Below, in pieces: positions 36,487 to 44,839 of a stretch of DNA of 64,000 nt. A program made the translations under genes and the position numbers. Position 1 is the first letter of the stretch, and each line of letters starts with the position of its first letter. Below the pieces are notes generated by a model that had not been told where the DNA came from, ran no database searches, and saw only the letters and a program-made list of their open reading frames with translations. The DNA lies in NCBI GenBank assembly GCA_029571985.1, contig JAKQVC010000132.1, forward strand, positions 1 through 64,000, written 5' to 3'. The stretch comes from Bacteroidota bacterium. GTDB taxonomy: Bacteria; Bacteroidota; Bacteroidia; Chitinophagales; BACL12.

Positions 36487-38312
36487 TATTTCACGGCGAT
36501 TGGCAACTTGAATTGTCCGACAGAGATAATATACATACCAGCAGCCCAGTTTTCCACTGAAAGCTGAACGCTAACATTACCCGTCTGTTCAATTGTTTTT
36601 TGCCATACCACGCGACCGGTCAGATCCAAAATACGCAAATCGGTTTGGTTATGCTGTTGCATATTAAATGTAATGCTGAGCAATTCAGTTGCCGGATTCG
36701 GAAATATATGGATATCACTTACACCATCCAATGCCGGAATGGCAACGGTTAATACGGTTACATCGCTGATTTCTGAGCAACCCTGTTCATTGGTTACCTC
36801 AACCGAATAATTTCCGGATTCAGTTGCGGTGTATGTTTGTTCTGTTGCACCGTCTATTGCTTCACCATTTAAATACCACTGGTAGGATACACCTTCAGTA
36901 GCCGTCATGGTATTTCCATCGATGGTAATGGTTACGGTGAATACCGGCAGTTCTTCCACTATAAATGTTTGCTCGCGCACACAACCTGCAGCATCCGTTA
37001 CGGTAACGGTATAGGTACCGGCCTCTAAATTTTCCAAATCTTCAGTGGCATCACCGGTTGACCAATCGAACGTATAAGGTGCCACACCGCCTGAAACGGT
37101 AAGATCAACATTTCCCTCCTGACTGGCGCAGATATAATCCGTTATTAAGCCAGTAACCAGAAAATCGCCGCAAGCATCCGTGATATGATAGATATTTCCA
37201 TTGGCCAGATTTGCGCAATACATTTCTCCGGAGATATCGGTGCCGAATGCAGATATATCCGTTTTCACATCATCCATACGTTCAAAAATCCAGGGAGCAC
37301 CGGCATCTGCATTCACCCACCACCAGTTTCCTGAAACATAATCCGCACACAAATAATATCCGTACATACCTGGAAATGCAGTACCGCGGTAAACAAAACC
37401 ACCGGTAATACTAAATCCGCCGGTAGAATAATTATGCGGATAATCTAAAATCGGGAAGGTATATGCAGCCGGGTCACCATCGCAACCGGTCATATTAAAT
37501 TCATCAAAAGCTTCGTAGCATCTCCAGCCGTAATTGAGTCCGCCCATGCCTGCGGGTTCCACATTTAATTCTTCGTGTAGGTTTTGACCAACATCGGCAA
37601 TCCAGAGATTTCCAGTAAGTGGATCAAATGAAAATCGCCATGGGTTACGCAGACCGATCGACCAGATTTCGTTAAGTGTATCAAGTGCACCGATAAAGGG
37701 ATTATCGTTAGGTATGGCAAAAGGCTCGATGCCATTCACATCAATGCGCAACATTTTGCCTAAACGGAGCATAGCATTTTGGGCTCTGTCGCCCGGGTCG
37801 CCGGCGCTGCCGCCATCGCCCATACCGATATATAACATGCCATCAGGGCCGAATTTGATACAACCGCCGTTGTGATTCACAAAGGGCTGGTCAATATTCA
37901 TCATAACCATTTCAGAGGCCTCATCTGCCACGTTCGGGTCGCCGGCACTTACGGAGAATCTGCTGATTACGGTATTTCCATCCTCATCGTTGTAATGCAC
38001 ATAAAAGTATCCGTTAGAGGCATAATCAGGGTGGAAAGCCAAACCCAGGAGTCCTTGTTCCTGGTAACCGGATTCGATCTGGTCGGTAATATCCAGGAAA
38101 TAATCCGGCAGCACGGTTCCATCCGCCTGCACGATGCGAATACGCCCCGCACGTTCAACGATAAAGAGCCTGTCGTCGCCACAATGTGCGATATCCACCG
38201 GATTATTCAGGCCTGTTGCGAACACCTGTAAATCTATAACAGGCTGAGCATCAACACGTTGCATCAAAAAACACAGGCTTAAGGCTAAAAAGAAAATTCT
38301 ATACATACCCAA
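36486..38312 (-). CDS. PQQ-dependent sugar dehydrogenase-like protein with T9SS sorting domain
   Basis: This 608-residue secreted protein has a signal peptide (IFFLALSLCFLMQRVDAQ). Residues about 25-370 are a six-bladed glucose/sorbosone dehydrogenase propeller: the first blade has DRLFIVERAGRIRIV, then HNGGCIKFGPDGMLYIGMGD and SIGLRNPWRFSFDPLTG with WIADVGQN. A SprB-like repeat (about 385-440, PYTFDWSTGDATEDL, GTYTVTVTDAAGC), an Ig-like module (about 445-510) and a type A sorting domain (about 530-608, IFPNPATELLSITF to YIISVG) follow. The cofactor would be PQQ, but Bacteroidota often lack PQQ synthesis, so activity is uncertain. T9SS should carry it to the surface. Confidence 0.9.
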   Translation of the reverse strand: MGMYRIFFLALSLCFLMQRVDAQPVIDLQVFATGLNNPVDIAHCGDDRLFIVERAGRIRIVQADGTVLPDYFLDITDQIESGYQEQGLLGLAFHPDYASNGYFYVHYNDEDGNTVISRFSVSAGDPNVADEASEMVMMNIDQPFVNHNGGCIKFGPDGMLYIGMGDGGSAGDPGDRAQNAMLRLGKMLRIDVNGIEPFAIPNDNPFIGALDTLNEIWSIGLRNPWRFSFDPLTGNLWIADVGQNLHEELNVEPAGMGGLNYGWRCYEAFDEFNMTGCDGDPAAYTFPILDYPHNYSTGGFSITGGFVYRGTAFPGMYGYYLCADYVSGNWWWVNADAGAPWIFERMDDVKTDISAFGTDISGEMYCANLANGNIYHITDACGDFLVTGLITDYICASQEGNVDLTVSGGVAPYTFDWSTGDATEDLENLEAGTYTVTVTDAAGCVREQTFIVEELPVFTVTITIDGNTMTATEGVSYQWYLNGEAIDGATEQTYTATESGNYSVEVTNEQGCSEISDVTVLTVAIPALDGVSDIHIFPNPATELLSITFNMQQHNQTDLRILDLTGRVVWQKTIEQTGNVSVQLSVENWAAGMYIISVGQFKLPIAVK

Positions 38313-38405
38313 ACTTTAGACAGCAAAAATACGTTTAGAGATTTATGTTAACACTATCGACGTGTAAAGGATTGTAAAAGTCGCGTCAGATTTGTGGAAA
38401 AAATA

Positions 38406-38436
38406 TTTGTATATACAGAAATCTCCTTTATCTTTA
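38406..38436 (+). promoter_or_regulatory. Bacteroidota-type promoter of the Omp28-like gene
   Basis: TTTG at 38406-38409 and TATCTTTA at 38429-38436 are separated by 19 nt, which is the expected -33/-7 spacing. The -7 differs from TAnnTTTG only in its last base. The start codon at 38471 leaves a short leader. Confidence 0.55.
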
Positions 38437-38470
38437 AATAATAATTCATCAGAATCTACCTCTTACGAAT

Positions 38471-39313
38471 ATGAAAAAACTCCTGATCGTTGCCATAGCT
38501 GCTACAACAGCAGTGGCATTCTCCTCTTGCGCCAAAGACAGGATCTACGGTTGTACCGATCCATTTTCTATTAACTACAATCCAAATGCAACGGATGATG
38601 ATGGTGGCTGTTTTAAGCCATCCAGCCAGAAACGTGCGTTGGTTGGCGATTTCACGGCAACCTGGTGTCCTTATTGCGGACAATGGGGTGCTCCTGAATT
38701 CAAGGAAGCAATTGAGCAAAGCGGTGCAAATGCGATTCCGCTGTCCATTCACAACACAGACGAAATCACTACAACAGAATCTACTGCCTTAACTGATTAT
38801 TATGGTGCAGAAGGTATTGTTGGTGGATATCCTACTTTATATGTTTGGAATCAGTCAAGCTTTACCGATGGTTCTAACGGAGCCGGTATGGTAAGCACTG
38901 AAGTTAGTGCAGGTACTGCTGAAGCAAGTGCTGTTGCCGGCTTCACTGATAACGGAACATCAATTACTCTTTCAGTAAGTGCACAGGCATTCAGTGATCT
39001 TACAGGAGATTATTATGTTGCTGCTTATTTAATGGAAGATGGCCTTGTATATCAGCAACAAATTGCAGGTGCTGATCCAGATCCAAACTTTGTGCACGAC
39101 CATGTAATCCGTGCATCAACAAACGGTTCTTGCTGGGGTGAGCAATTCATCTTCGGTTCAGGTTCAACCGGAACTGTTTGGACAAAAACTTACCAGATCA
39201 CCAAAAATGCAGCCTGGAAAACAGAGAACATGTATATGGTTGCTATCGTATGGAAATACGACAGTGCTGAAGGTAAATACACTTACGTAAACGCTCAGGA
39301 AACGAAAATGTAA
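38471..39313 (+). CDS. Omp28-like lipoprotein with CxxC motif
   Basis: This 280-residue protein has a lipoprotein signal (LLIVAIAATTAVAFSSC). Directly after the Cys comes GCTDPFSINYNPNA, a calcium-binding-like motif common in Bacteroidota surface proteins. The thioredoxin-like site is ATWCPYCGQWGAPEFKEAI (about 67-85). Another fold segment, YYGAEGIVGGYPTLYVWNQ, keeps the cis-Pro of thioredoxin-like folds (GGYPT). This arrangement matches Omp28-related outer-membrane lipoproteins. A disulfide-handling role is inferred from CPYC. It has its own promoter and a strong terminator, so it is monocistronic. Confidence 0.88.
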   Translation: MKKLLIVAIAATTAVAFSSCAKDRIYGCTDPFSINYNPNATDDDGGCFKPSSQKRALVGDFTATWCPYCGQWGAPEFKEAIEQSGANAIPLSIHNTDEITTTESTALTDYYGAEGIVGGYPTLYVWNQSSFTDGSNGAGMVSTEVSAGTAEASAVAGFTDNGTSITLSVSAQAFSDLTGDYYVAAYLMEDGLVYQQQIAGADPDPNFVHDHVIRASTNGSCWGEQFIFGSGSTGTVWTKTYQITKNAAWKTENMYMVAIVWKYDSAEGKYTYVNAQETKM

Positions 39314-39335
39314 TTCCTGTTAAATACTTTTTTTG

Positions 39336-39368
39336 AAAAGCCGTCTCTTGGGAGATGGCTTTTTTTTT
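39336..39368 (+). terminator. Intrinsic terminator of the Omp28-like gene
   Basis: AAGCCGTCTC and GAGATGGCTT pair (one G-T) around a 4-nt loop, followed by a run of nine T. Placed 23 nt after the stop codon. Confidence 0.85.
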
Positions 39369-39381
39369 GATTAGAGCTTTT

Positions 39382-39424
39382 GGTAGTGGGTAGTGAGTAG
39401 TGGGTAGTGAGTAGTGGGACAAAT
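39382..39424. repeat. GTAGTGGGTAGTGA heptad repeat, left arm
   Basis: Tandem GTAGTGG/GTAGTGA heptads ending in GGGACAAATGCAA. The reverse complement occurs at 39537-39575 and again at 40419-40458. Between the two arms lies an 11-bp inverted pair: CGACTTCGTCG (39431-39441) and CGACGAAGTCG (39482-39492). Confidence 0.8.
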
Positions 39425-39536
39425 GCAAATCGACTTCGTCGAGGGTTGTTGGTTGGACATTAAAGATATTTGTACATGCAGCGACGAAGTCGTCATTAAA
39501 AAATATAACTTTCATTCCTCACAAAAAATCCTGTAT

Positions 39537-39590
39537 TGTCTCACTACTCACTACCCACTACCCACTACCCACTACCTCCCCTCCCGAAGC
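39537..39590. repeat. CACTACCC heptad repeat, right arm
   Basis: TGTCTCACTACTCACTACCC and further CACTACC heptads, then CCCGAAGC. Inverted relative to 39382-39424 and in the same orientation as 40419-40470, which shares the ending CACTACCT-CC-CCCGAAGC. Confidence 0.8.
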
Positions 39591-39619
39591 CACCAATTCC
39601 TTCTTAAAAAAACATCCCT

Positions 39620-40333
39620 TTAAAAAAACTTCCGCTTATACATCTGAATCGTATTCTCAATCCCATAATACAACGCATCACTAATGATGGCGTGGCCGAT
39701 AGATACTTCATCTACTACTTGTAAAGCGTGAATAAAATAATGTAGATTTTGCAGACTCAAATCATGGCCTGCATTTACGCCGAGGCCTAATGTATGTGCA
39801 GCTCGAGCAGCAGTGATGTAAGGCGCAACGGCTTGCTCAGGGTTATGTGCAAAGTTTTCAGCATAAGGCCCTGTGTAGAATTCAATGCGGTCGGTGCCGC
39901 TGCGTTTGGCGGCTTCTACCTGGGCGATTTCAGGGTTGAGGAAAATACTGACGCGACATCCATAACTTTTTATTTCTGCGATGATGTCGGTTAATTGTTG
40001 CATATGTGCTATTACGTCCCAGCCGGTGTTGGATGTAATTACATCTGGTGGATCGGGAACGAGTGTTGCCTGTGCGGGTTTGATTTCGCGGATGATATCC
40101 ATGTAGCGTTGATCGGGATATCCTTCGATATTAAATTCTGTGGTGATGACTGGTGCAAGGTCGTAAACATCGCGCAGGGTGATATGTCTTTCATCCGGAC
40201 GCGGGTGAACAGTGATGCCATCTGCACCGAAGCGCTCGCAGTCGCGGGCAAATTGCACGACATTCGGCACAGCGCCACCGCGTGCGTTGCGTAGGGTGGC
40301 TACTTTATTGATATTAACGCTGAGTTTGGTCAT
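39620..40333 (-). CDS. pdxJ: Pyridoxine 5'-phosphate synthase
   Basis: This 237-residue TIM-barrel enzyme joins 3-amino-2-oxopropyl phosphate with 1-deoxyxylulose 5-phosphate in the last step of de novo vitamin B6 synthesis. Family motifs are clear: LSVNINKVATLRNARGG at the N-terminus, GADGITVHPRPDERHI, TEFNIEGYP, ATLVPDPP, and GVNAGHDLSLQNL near the end (catalytic His regions). Length matches the family. The ATG at 40333 is followed directly by TKLSVNI. A TAATTTTA element sits 11 nt upstream of it. The gene lies between two copies of the heptad repeat element. Confidence 0.97.
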   Translation of the reverse strand: MTKLSVNINKVATLRNARGGAVPNVVQFARDCERFGADGITVHPRPDERHITLRDVYDLAPVITTEFNIEGYPDQRYMDIIREIKPAQATLVPDPPDVITSNTGWDVIAHMQQLTDIIAEIKSYGCRVSIFLNPEIAQVEAAKRSGTDRIEFYTGPYAENFAHNPEQAVAPYITAARAAHTLGLGVNAGHDLSLQNLHYFIHALQVVDEVSIGHAIISDALYYGIENTIQMYKRKFF

Positions 40334-40418
40334 GATTTTGGGGTAAAATTACTTAAATCCAGTGTGTGTGTCTAAATGCACGAGGCTGGGAAGGCGGGAA
40401 GACGGGAAGAGGGCTGCC

Positions 40419-40470
40419 TTGCATTTGTCTCACTACTCACTACCCACTACTCACTACCTGCCAACCCGAA
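40419..40470. repeat. CACTACCC heptad repeat, third copy
   Basis: Begins TTGCATTTGTCTCACTAC, the reverse complement of the end of the left arm at 39410-39427, and ends near CCCGAAGC like the right arm at 39537. It is a dispersed repeat of roughly 50 bp upstream of pdxJ. Confidence 0.75.
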
Positions 40471-40509
40471 GCAAAAAACATCCTCAGTAATCATCACGCC
40501 ATTATAGAC

Positions 40510-40541
40510 AAAAAAAAAGGGGCAGAATTTCTTCCACCCCC
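40510..40541 (-). terminator. Intrinsic terminator of ahcY
   Basis: On the minus strand a GGGG/CCCC stem with inner GAA/TTC pairing is followed by a run of eight or more T. It starts about 23 nt after the ahcY stop. Confidence 0.6.
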
Positions 40542-40563
40542 ATTGAAAGCAAGATAACAAGAA

Positions 40564-41880
40564 TTAATAGCGGTAGTATTCCGGCTTGTATGGACCGGTT
40601 TTTTCTACGCCGATATAATTTGCTTGTTTAGTATTTAATTCTTCGAGCTCTACACCTAATTTTTTGAGGTGGAGGCGCGCTACTTTTTCATCTAAATGTT
40701 TAGGCAGTGTATACACTTTATTTTCGTAGCTGCTGTGATTTTTCCAGAGTTCGATTTGTGCGAGTGTCTGGTTGCTGAATGAATTACTCATTACAAAACT
40801 TGGGTGACCCATTGCACAACCGAGGTTTACTAAACGACCTTCTGCGAGCAGGAGGATGTCTTTTCCTTCTATGGTATATTTGTCAACCTGAGGTTTGATG
40901 GTATCACGTGTATTACCGTAATTATTATTTAACCAGGCTACATCAATTTCATCATCAAAGTGGCCGATGTTACACACAATTGCGTTGTGTTTCATCAAAC
41001 GGAAATGACGTTCGGTGATGATATCACAGTTACCTGTTGCAGTTACAATAATGTCTGCTTCGCGTACTGCATCTTCCATTTTCTTTACTTCATAACCATC
41101 CATTGCTGCCTGCAATGCACAAATCGGATCGATTTCAGTTACAAGCACACGAGCACCTGAACCGCGCAATGAAGCTGCTGAGCCTTTACCTACATCACCA
41201 TAACCGGCAACAACAGCTACTTTACCGGCCATCATTACATCCGTAGCGCGACGAATCGCATCTACTAATGATTCTTTACAACCGTATTTGTTATCGAATT
41301 TAGATTTTGTAACGCTATCGTTTACGTTGAATGCTGGCATCGGTAAAGTACCTTTTGCCATACGCTCATATAAACGATGTACACCTGTAGTTGTTTCTTC
41401 AGAAATACCGCGAACATGTTTAATCAGTTCAGGATATTTATCGAGTACTACATTAGTTAAATCGCCGCCATCATCAAGAATCATATTCAGGGGCTCATTG
41501 TTTTCGCCGAAGAACAAGGTTTGTTCGATACACCAGTCATATTCTTCGAGGCTCATACCTTTCCATGCATACACCGGGATACCGGCAGCAGCAATTGCAG
41601 CAGCGGCGTGGTCTTGCGTAGAGAAGATATTACAAGAGCTCCATGTAACTTCTGCTCCGAGTGCTTTTAAGGTTTCGATGAGCACAGCGGTTTGGATGGT
41701 CATATGCAGACAACCTGCGATACGCGCACCTTTCAATGGCTGTTCAGCACCGAACTCTTCGCGGATAGCCATAAGGCCCGGCATTTCGGCTTCAGCCAAT
41801 TTAATTTCTTTACGACCCCATTCAGCGAGGGTGATGTCTTTTACCTTATAAGGTAGTTTTTTGTCAGTAATGACGTTCAT
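40564..41880 (-). CDS. ahcY: Adenosylhomocysteinase
   Basis: This 438-residue NAD-dependent cytosolic enzyme hydrolyses S-adenosylhomocysteine to adenosine and homocysteine in the methyl cycle. Signatures in order: [20 protein letters not shown] (about 58-77), [15 protein letters not shown], the substrate-binding [15 protein letters not shown], the Rossmann loop [18 protein letters not shown], and the C-terminal [12 protein letters not shown] with the Lys and Tyr that reach into the partner subunit. It is complete, with the family's usual length. A leader of about 40 nt with a good promoter precedes it, and I see no riboswitch. Confidence 0.98.
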   Translation of the reverse strand: MNVITDKKLPYKVKDITLAEWGRKEIKLAEAEMPGLMAIREEFGAEQPLKGARIAGCLHMTIQTAVLIETLKALGAEVTWSSCNIFSTQDHAAAAIAAAGIPVYAWKGMSLEEYDWCIEQTLFFGENNEPLNMILDDGGDLTNVVLDKYPELIKHVRGISEETTTGVHRLYERMAKGTLPMPAFNVNDSVTKSKFDNKYGCKESLVDAIRRATDVMMAGKVAVVAGYGDVGKGSAASLRGSGARVLVTEIDPICALQAAMDGYEVKKMEDAVREADIIVTATGNCDIITERHFRLMKHNAIVCNIGHFDDEIDVAWLNNNYGNTRDTIKPQVDKYTIEGKDILLLAEGRLVNLGCAMGHPSFVMSNSFSNQTLAQIELWKNHSSYENKVYTLPKHLDEKVARLHLKKLGVELEELNTKQANYIGVEKTGPYKPEYYRY

Positions 41881-41912
41881 GTGTTATGTTTAATAGTGTT
41901 TTAAACGCCCTG

Positions 41913-41943
41913 CAAAGGTAAACAATTGCTTAACCACGGGCAA
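41913..41943 (-). promoter_or_regulatory. Bacteroidota-type promoter of ahcY
   Basis: On the minus strand TTG (41943-41941) and a perfect -7 TACCTTTG (41920-41913) are 20 nt apart. The -7 lies 32 nt before the ahcY ATG. Confidence 0.55.
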
Positions 41944-42004
41944 TGTTTGAACCATTTGATTACCCTTTCGGTTCATAGGAAAGTCAGGTTTATTTCACAA
42001 CCTG

Positions 42005-42012
42005 TAATTTTG
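42005..42012 (+). promoter_or_regulatory. -7 element (TAATTTTG) of the bacilliredoxin gene
   Basis: Perfect TAnnTTTG match 19 nt before the ATG at 42032. No -33 TTTG is seen at the expected distance. Confidence 0.4.
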
Positions 42013-42031
42013 TAACCGACAAACACCAGAT

Positions 42032-42460
42032 ATGTATCCAAAAGAGCTTGTACAACCAATGAAAGAAGAGCTGACCGCTGTTGGCTTTGAAGACCTTTCT
42101 ACACCTGAAAAAGTGACTGATGCCATTAAAAACACAGATGGCACCTTGTTGCTTGTATTCAACTCCGTATGTGGCTGTGCTGCAGGTGCTGCCCGTCCTG
42201 GGGTAAAAATGTCGCTGAGCGCAGAGGTTAAACCAGACCGTTTCGGCACTGTTTTCGCCGGATTTGATATTGATGCCGTAGCAGAAGCACGCCGTCATAC
42301 CCTTCCCTACCCTCCAAGTTCACCTAGCGTTGCCTTGTTCAAAAATGGCAAACTGGTATACTTCATGGAACGCCACATGATTGAAGGCCGCAACGCCCTC
42401 ATGATTGCCAATGAGTTGGCTAATGCTTATAATAAGCATTGTGCGGTTGTTGAAGGGTGA
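42032..42460 (+). CDS. BrxA/BrxB family bacilliredoxin
   Basis: This 142-residue thioredoxin-fold protein belongs to the YphP/YqiW family. The active site CGC is in NSVCGCAAGAARPG (about 48-61), and the family block FAGFDIDAVAEARRH plus the cis-Pro region YPPSSPSVALFKNGKLVYF are present. In Firmicutes these proteins remove bacillithiol from proteins after oxidative stress, and many Bacteroidota also make bacillithiol. The gene has its own -7 element. A perfect 19-nt palindrome lies inside the last codons. Confidence 0.95.
   Translation: MYPKELVQPMKEELTAVGFEDLSTPEKVTDAIKNTDGTLLLVFNSVCGCAAGAARPGVKMSLSAEVKPDRFGTVFAGFDIDAVAEARRHTLPYPPSSPSVALFKNGKLVYFMERHMIEGRNALMIANELANAYNKHCAVVEG
42422..42440. 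repeat. Perfect 19-nt palindrome at the end of the bacilliredoxin gene
   Basis: AATGCTTAT-A-ATAAGCATT, with 9-bp arms around a single base, within the coding sequence of the last residues. It may be chance or a regulatory or terminator-like structure. Confidence 0.5.
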
Positions 42461-42555
42461 GTGGGTCAGTGGGTCAGTGGGTGAGTGTTGACTTACCGAC
42501 TTACAGTCTTACAGGCCTCGTACTTTTTTTGCGGGTCAGTGGGTGAGTGGGTGAG
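42455..42555. repeat. Octamer repeats GTGGGTCA/GTGGGTGA in two clusters
   Basis: Clusters at 42455-42487 and 42532-42555 surround a short unique stretch (TTACCGACTTACAGTCTTAC). The period is 8, unlike the 7-base units around pdxJ, but the bases used are similar. This fills the gap between two convergent genes. Confidence 0.7.
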
Positions 42556-42557
42556 TT

Positions 42558-44774
42558 TTAGGGAGTTATTTTTATGAAGGTGCCTACCCATAGTGTTTGG
42601 CCATCGATTACTTCGAGCATATATTGCCCGGGTGCGAGATGATCAATTGCTATGCGATTATTTTGTAAGGTAACTCCAACCGCATTTCCTGTAATGTCGC
42701 GCACCTGCACAATCGCATCAGATGACAGTCCATTTATCAGCACCTGATCAACCGCTGGATTAGGATACACAGTTAATGAACGAACTAACGGCTGATTAAT
42801 GCCATTAATGATTTGTTCGGAAGAGGAAGCTGTATTTCTGCAGCCATAATATTTCGTAATGGACAATTGAATCGTATAATCGCCGGCTACTGTATAAGTA
42901 TGCTCCGGTATTTTTTCGGTTGATGTTGTGCCATCACCAAAATCCCAGAAATAATCATCAGCTTCCAATTCAACAGGTGTAAATTGATAGGTTAATCCGG
43001 ACACTAATGCGGTTGAAAAATCAGCATCAGGTGCTTCCACCATATCTACAGCCAGTGCTTCATCCATCCAGGCTAAACGGTCGTGTAAAAAAGTGCGCAC
43101 TTCTTCCACAAAATAATCCGGATCAGACACACCTAATTCGCCCCATTTTTCAAAATTACGCGACACCGCATCCGGACCTAAATTGGTTGCTAATGAATCA
43201 ATCAATTCATCGAAAGCCGCATCGCTTAAAATATCCGTGCGCAAATCTGTCCACCTGCAATACACTTCGTTTCTGTATTCAGGGTCATCACGGAATTTAT
43301 CCCACCAAAATGGAAACGGCCAGTACGGATGCGTTATTTCCCATACCCAACCTTCGGTAGTCCACCATTCATAGCCACGATCATAATCCCATGGTGGGCC
43401 GATAAACAGTTGACCATTCTTTTCCTTATATAAAAAAGTGCTTCTGCCGTAGCTATCGTAGTTTGCAGAAAATTCATTTACAATCATAAAATCGATAAAT
43501 GATTTTACCGATATAAATTGCCTATATCCTAATTCAGCATCTAAAAAATCTGGGCCGTGCAGGGCATCTTCAAAACTATCTACATATGTGTGAATATAGT
43601 CTAACTGTTCCGGTTGAATTTCTTCAATACGCGGATATACCATTTTGAAGGCTACCGGGAAATCGCAGGTTGCTTCATTAATTGGTTCATAATCACTTTC
43701 CCAATCATTGGGTGAGAAATTTTCATTGATTTCAATAATGTAACCACCGGTAAGTGCTTCACCCGAAATATCAGTTGGGTTTAATGCGGCAATATCAACC
43801 CGATTATCATCTCGCTTAATTTTTTCTGTTAAAGAGAACACACCTAAATATTCGCCATCGATCATGAGCTCACAATATTTAGTTCTGGGCGCATATCTAT
43901 CCATGCGTCGCGACATGGTATAGGCAATTTGATTTTTCATGAGCGACAAATCAAGGTATTCGGCTTTCAGAATGAAATCATTTTCGCTGGGCAAACCCAA
44001 AATTACCGTATCAATTTCAAGCCCGGATGCATCGGTTAAATCAAAATCATAATTCTTTTTAGGATAACCCGGTCCTGTAAATCCTTGTAATTCTACCAGA
44101 ATAGAACCTGCATAGGCATAATCGGTATCCGTAGTATAATTCATCATACCCGGGCCATGGTCGATGATATAAAATCCGGCAGAAATTTTTGGTTCATTAT
44201 TAATAATCTGACCCCCCGTATTAATTTTAATAATCGGCAAATTGGAACTGGTAAACATAAACGGCAAAGCGGGGTCATCACCAAAAGTAATTGACCAGTT
44301 GTAGATAAAGCCTACATCAGCGAAAGCATAAGTATCGTAGATATATAATTGCCAGATGCCATTTGGATTCTGACCGTTATTTACCACACCCATATCCCCC
44401 ATCGGTTTCCACTCGCCGGTGAAGGGAGCTGTGCCGTCATAAATGGGTGAAGCCGCTGATTCATTAAAACAGGTATTCTCAAAATTATCCCCATCGCCAC
44501 CAACGCCATTGATGAGCATAAAAACACTACCATCCGGTGCAATCACACGCACATCCAAATCGCTATCCCAGGTATGGTCAATATTCAAACAAACCGATTC
44601 CAAACCAAAATCCATATCAATGACATCAGGCAGACCACTCACTTCTAAATTGAAGCTGATGGAAGTTCCGTCATCCGGGATACCGGTGTTTACGGTTTGG
44701 GAAAATGTTTGTGCCTGCAACATGTGTACATGCAAACTCAGCAGGCAGAGGAGCGTAATATACGTGCGTTTCAT
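42558..44774 (-). CDS. CotH-type kinase protein with P-domain, PKD and T9SS sorting domain
   Basis: This 738-residue secreted protein has a signal peptide (YITLLCLLSLHVHMLQAQ). Residues about 30-165 form a proprotein-convertase P-domain (VCLNIDHTWDSDLDVRVIAPDGS, GIWQLYIYDTYAFADVG). The CotH domain (about 175-565) follows, with EYLGVFSLTEKIKRDDNRV, GGYIIEINE and the conserved PPWDYDRGYEWW with its metal-binding Asp. A PKD module (about 600-655, YFWDFGDGTTSTEKIPEHTY) and a type A sorting domain (about 665-738, YPNPAVDQVLINGL) end the protein. CotH proteins are atypical secreted kinases. T9SS export is expected. No neighbour suggests a substrate. Confidence 0.92.
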   Translation of the reverse strand: MKRTYITLLCLLSLHVHMLQAQTFSQTVNTGIPDDGTSISFNLEVSGLPDVIDMDFGLESVCLNIDHTWDSDLDVRVIAPDGSVFMLINGVGGDGDNFENTCFNESAASPIYDGTAPFTGEWKPMGDMGVVNNGQNPNGIWQLYIYDTYAFADVGFIYNWSITFGDDPALPFMFTSSNLPIIKINTGGQIINNEPKISAGFYIIDHGPGMMNYTTDTDYAYAGSILVELQGFTGPGYPKKNYDFDLTDASGLEIDTVILGLPSENDFILKAEYLDLSLMKNQIAYTMSRRMDRYAPRTKYCELMIDGEYLGVFSLTEKIKRDDNRVDIAALNPTDISGEALTGGYIIEINENFSPNDWESDYEPINEATCDFPVAFKMVYPRIEEIQPEQLDYIHTYVDSFEDALHGPDFLDAELGYRQFISVKSFIDFMIVNEFSANYDSYGRSTFLYKEKNGQLFIGPPWDYDRGYEWWTTEGWVWEITHPYWPFPFWWDKFRDDPEYRNEVYCRWTDLRTDILSDAAFDELIDSLATNLGPDAVSRNFEKWGELGVSDPDYFVEEVRTFLHDRLAWMDEALAVDMVEAPDADFSTALVSGLTYQFTPVELEADDYFWDFGDGTTSTEKIPEHTYTVAGDYTIQLSITKYYGCRNTASSSEQIINGINQPLVRSLTVYPNPAVDQVLINGLSSDAIVQVRDITGNAVGVTLQNNRIAIDHLAPGQYMLEVIDGQTLWVGTFIKITP

Positions 44775-44839
44775 AACGTAACACGAAATTAATCTTTCCT
44801 TAACACAATTTGACTTTCAGGGTCGAAACGACAGAAAAA

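Noticed and set aside
39382-39590. CRISPR array
   Set aside because: Repeats are 7-base tandem units without spacers of regular length and there are no cas genes.
41288-41851. 187-codon open frame antisense to ahcY
   Set aside because: Shadow of a highly conserved enzyme gene with favourable codon use on the complementary strand.
41881-42031. SAH or SAM riboswitch upstream of ahcY
   Set aside because: The leader after the promoter is only about 25 nt, too short, and no stem pattern is seen.
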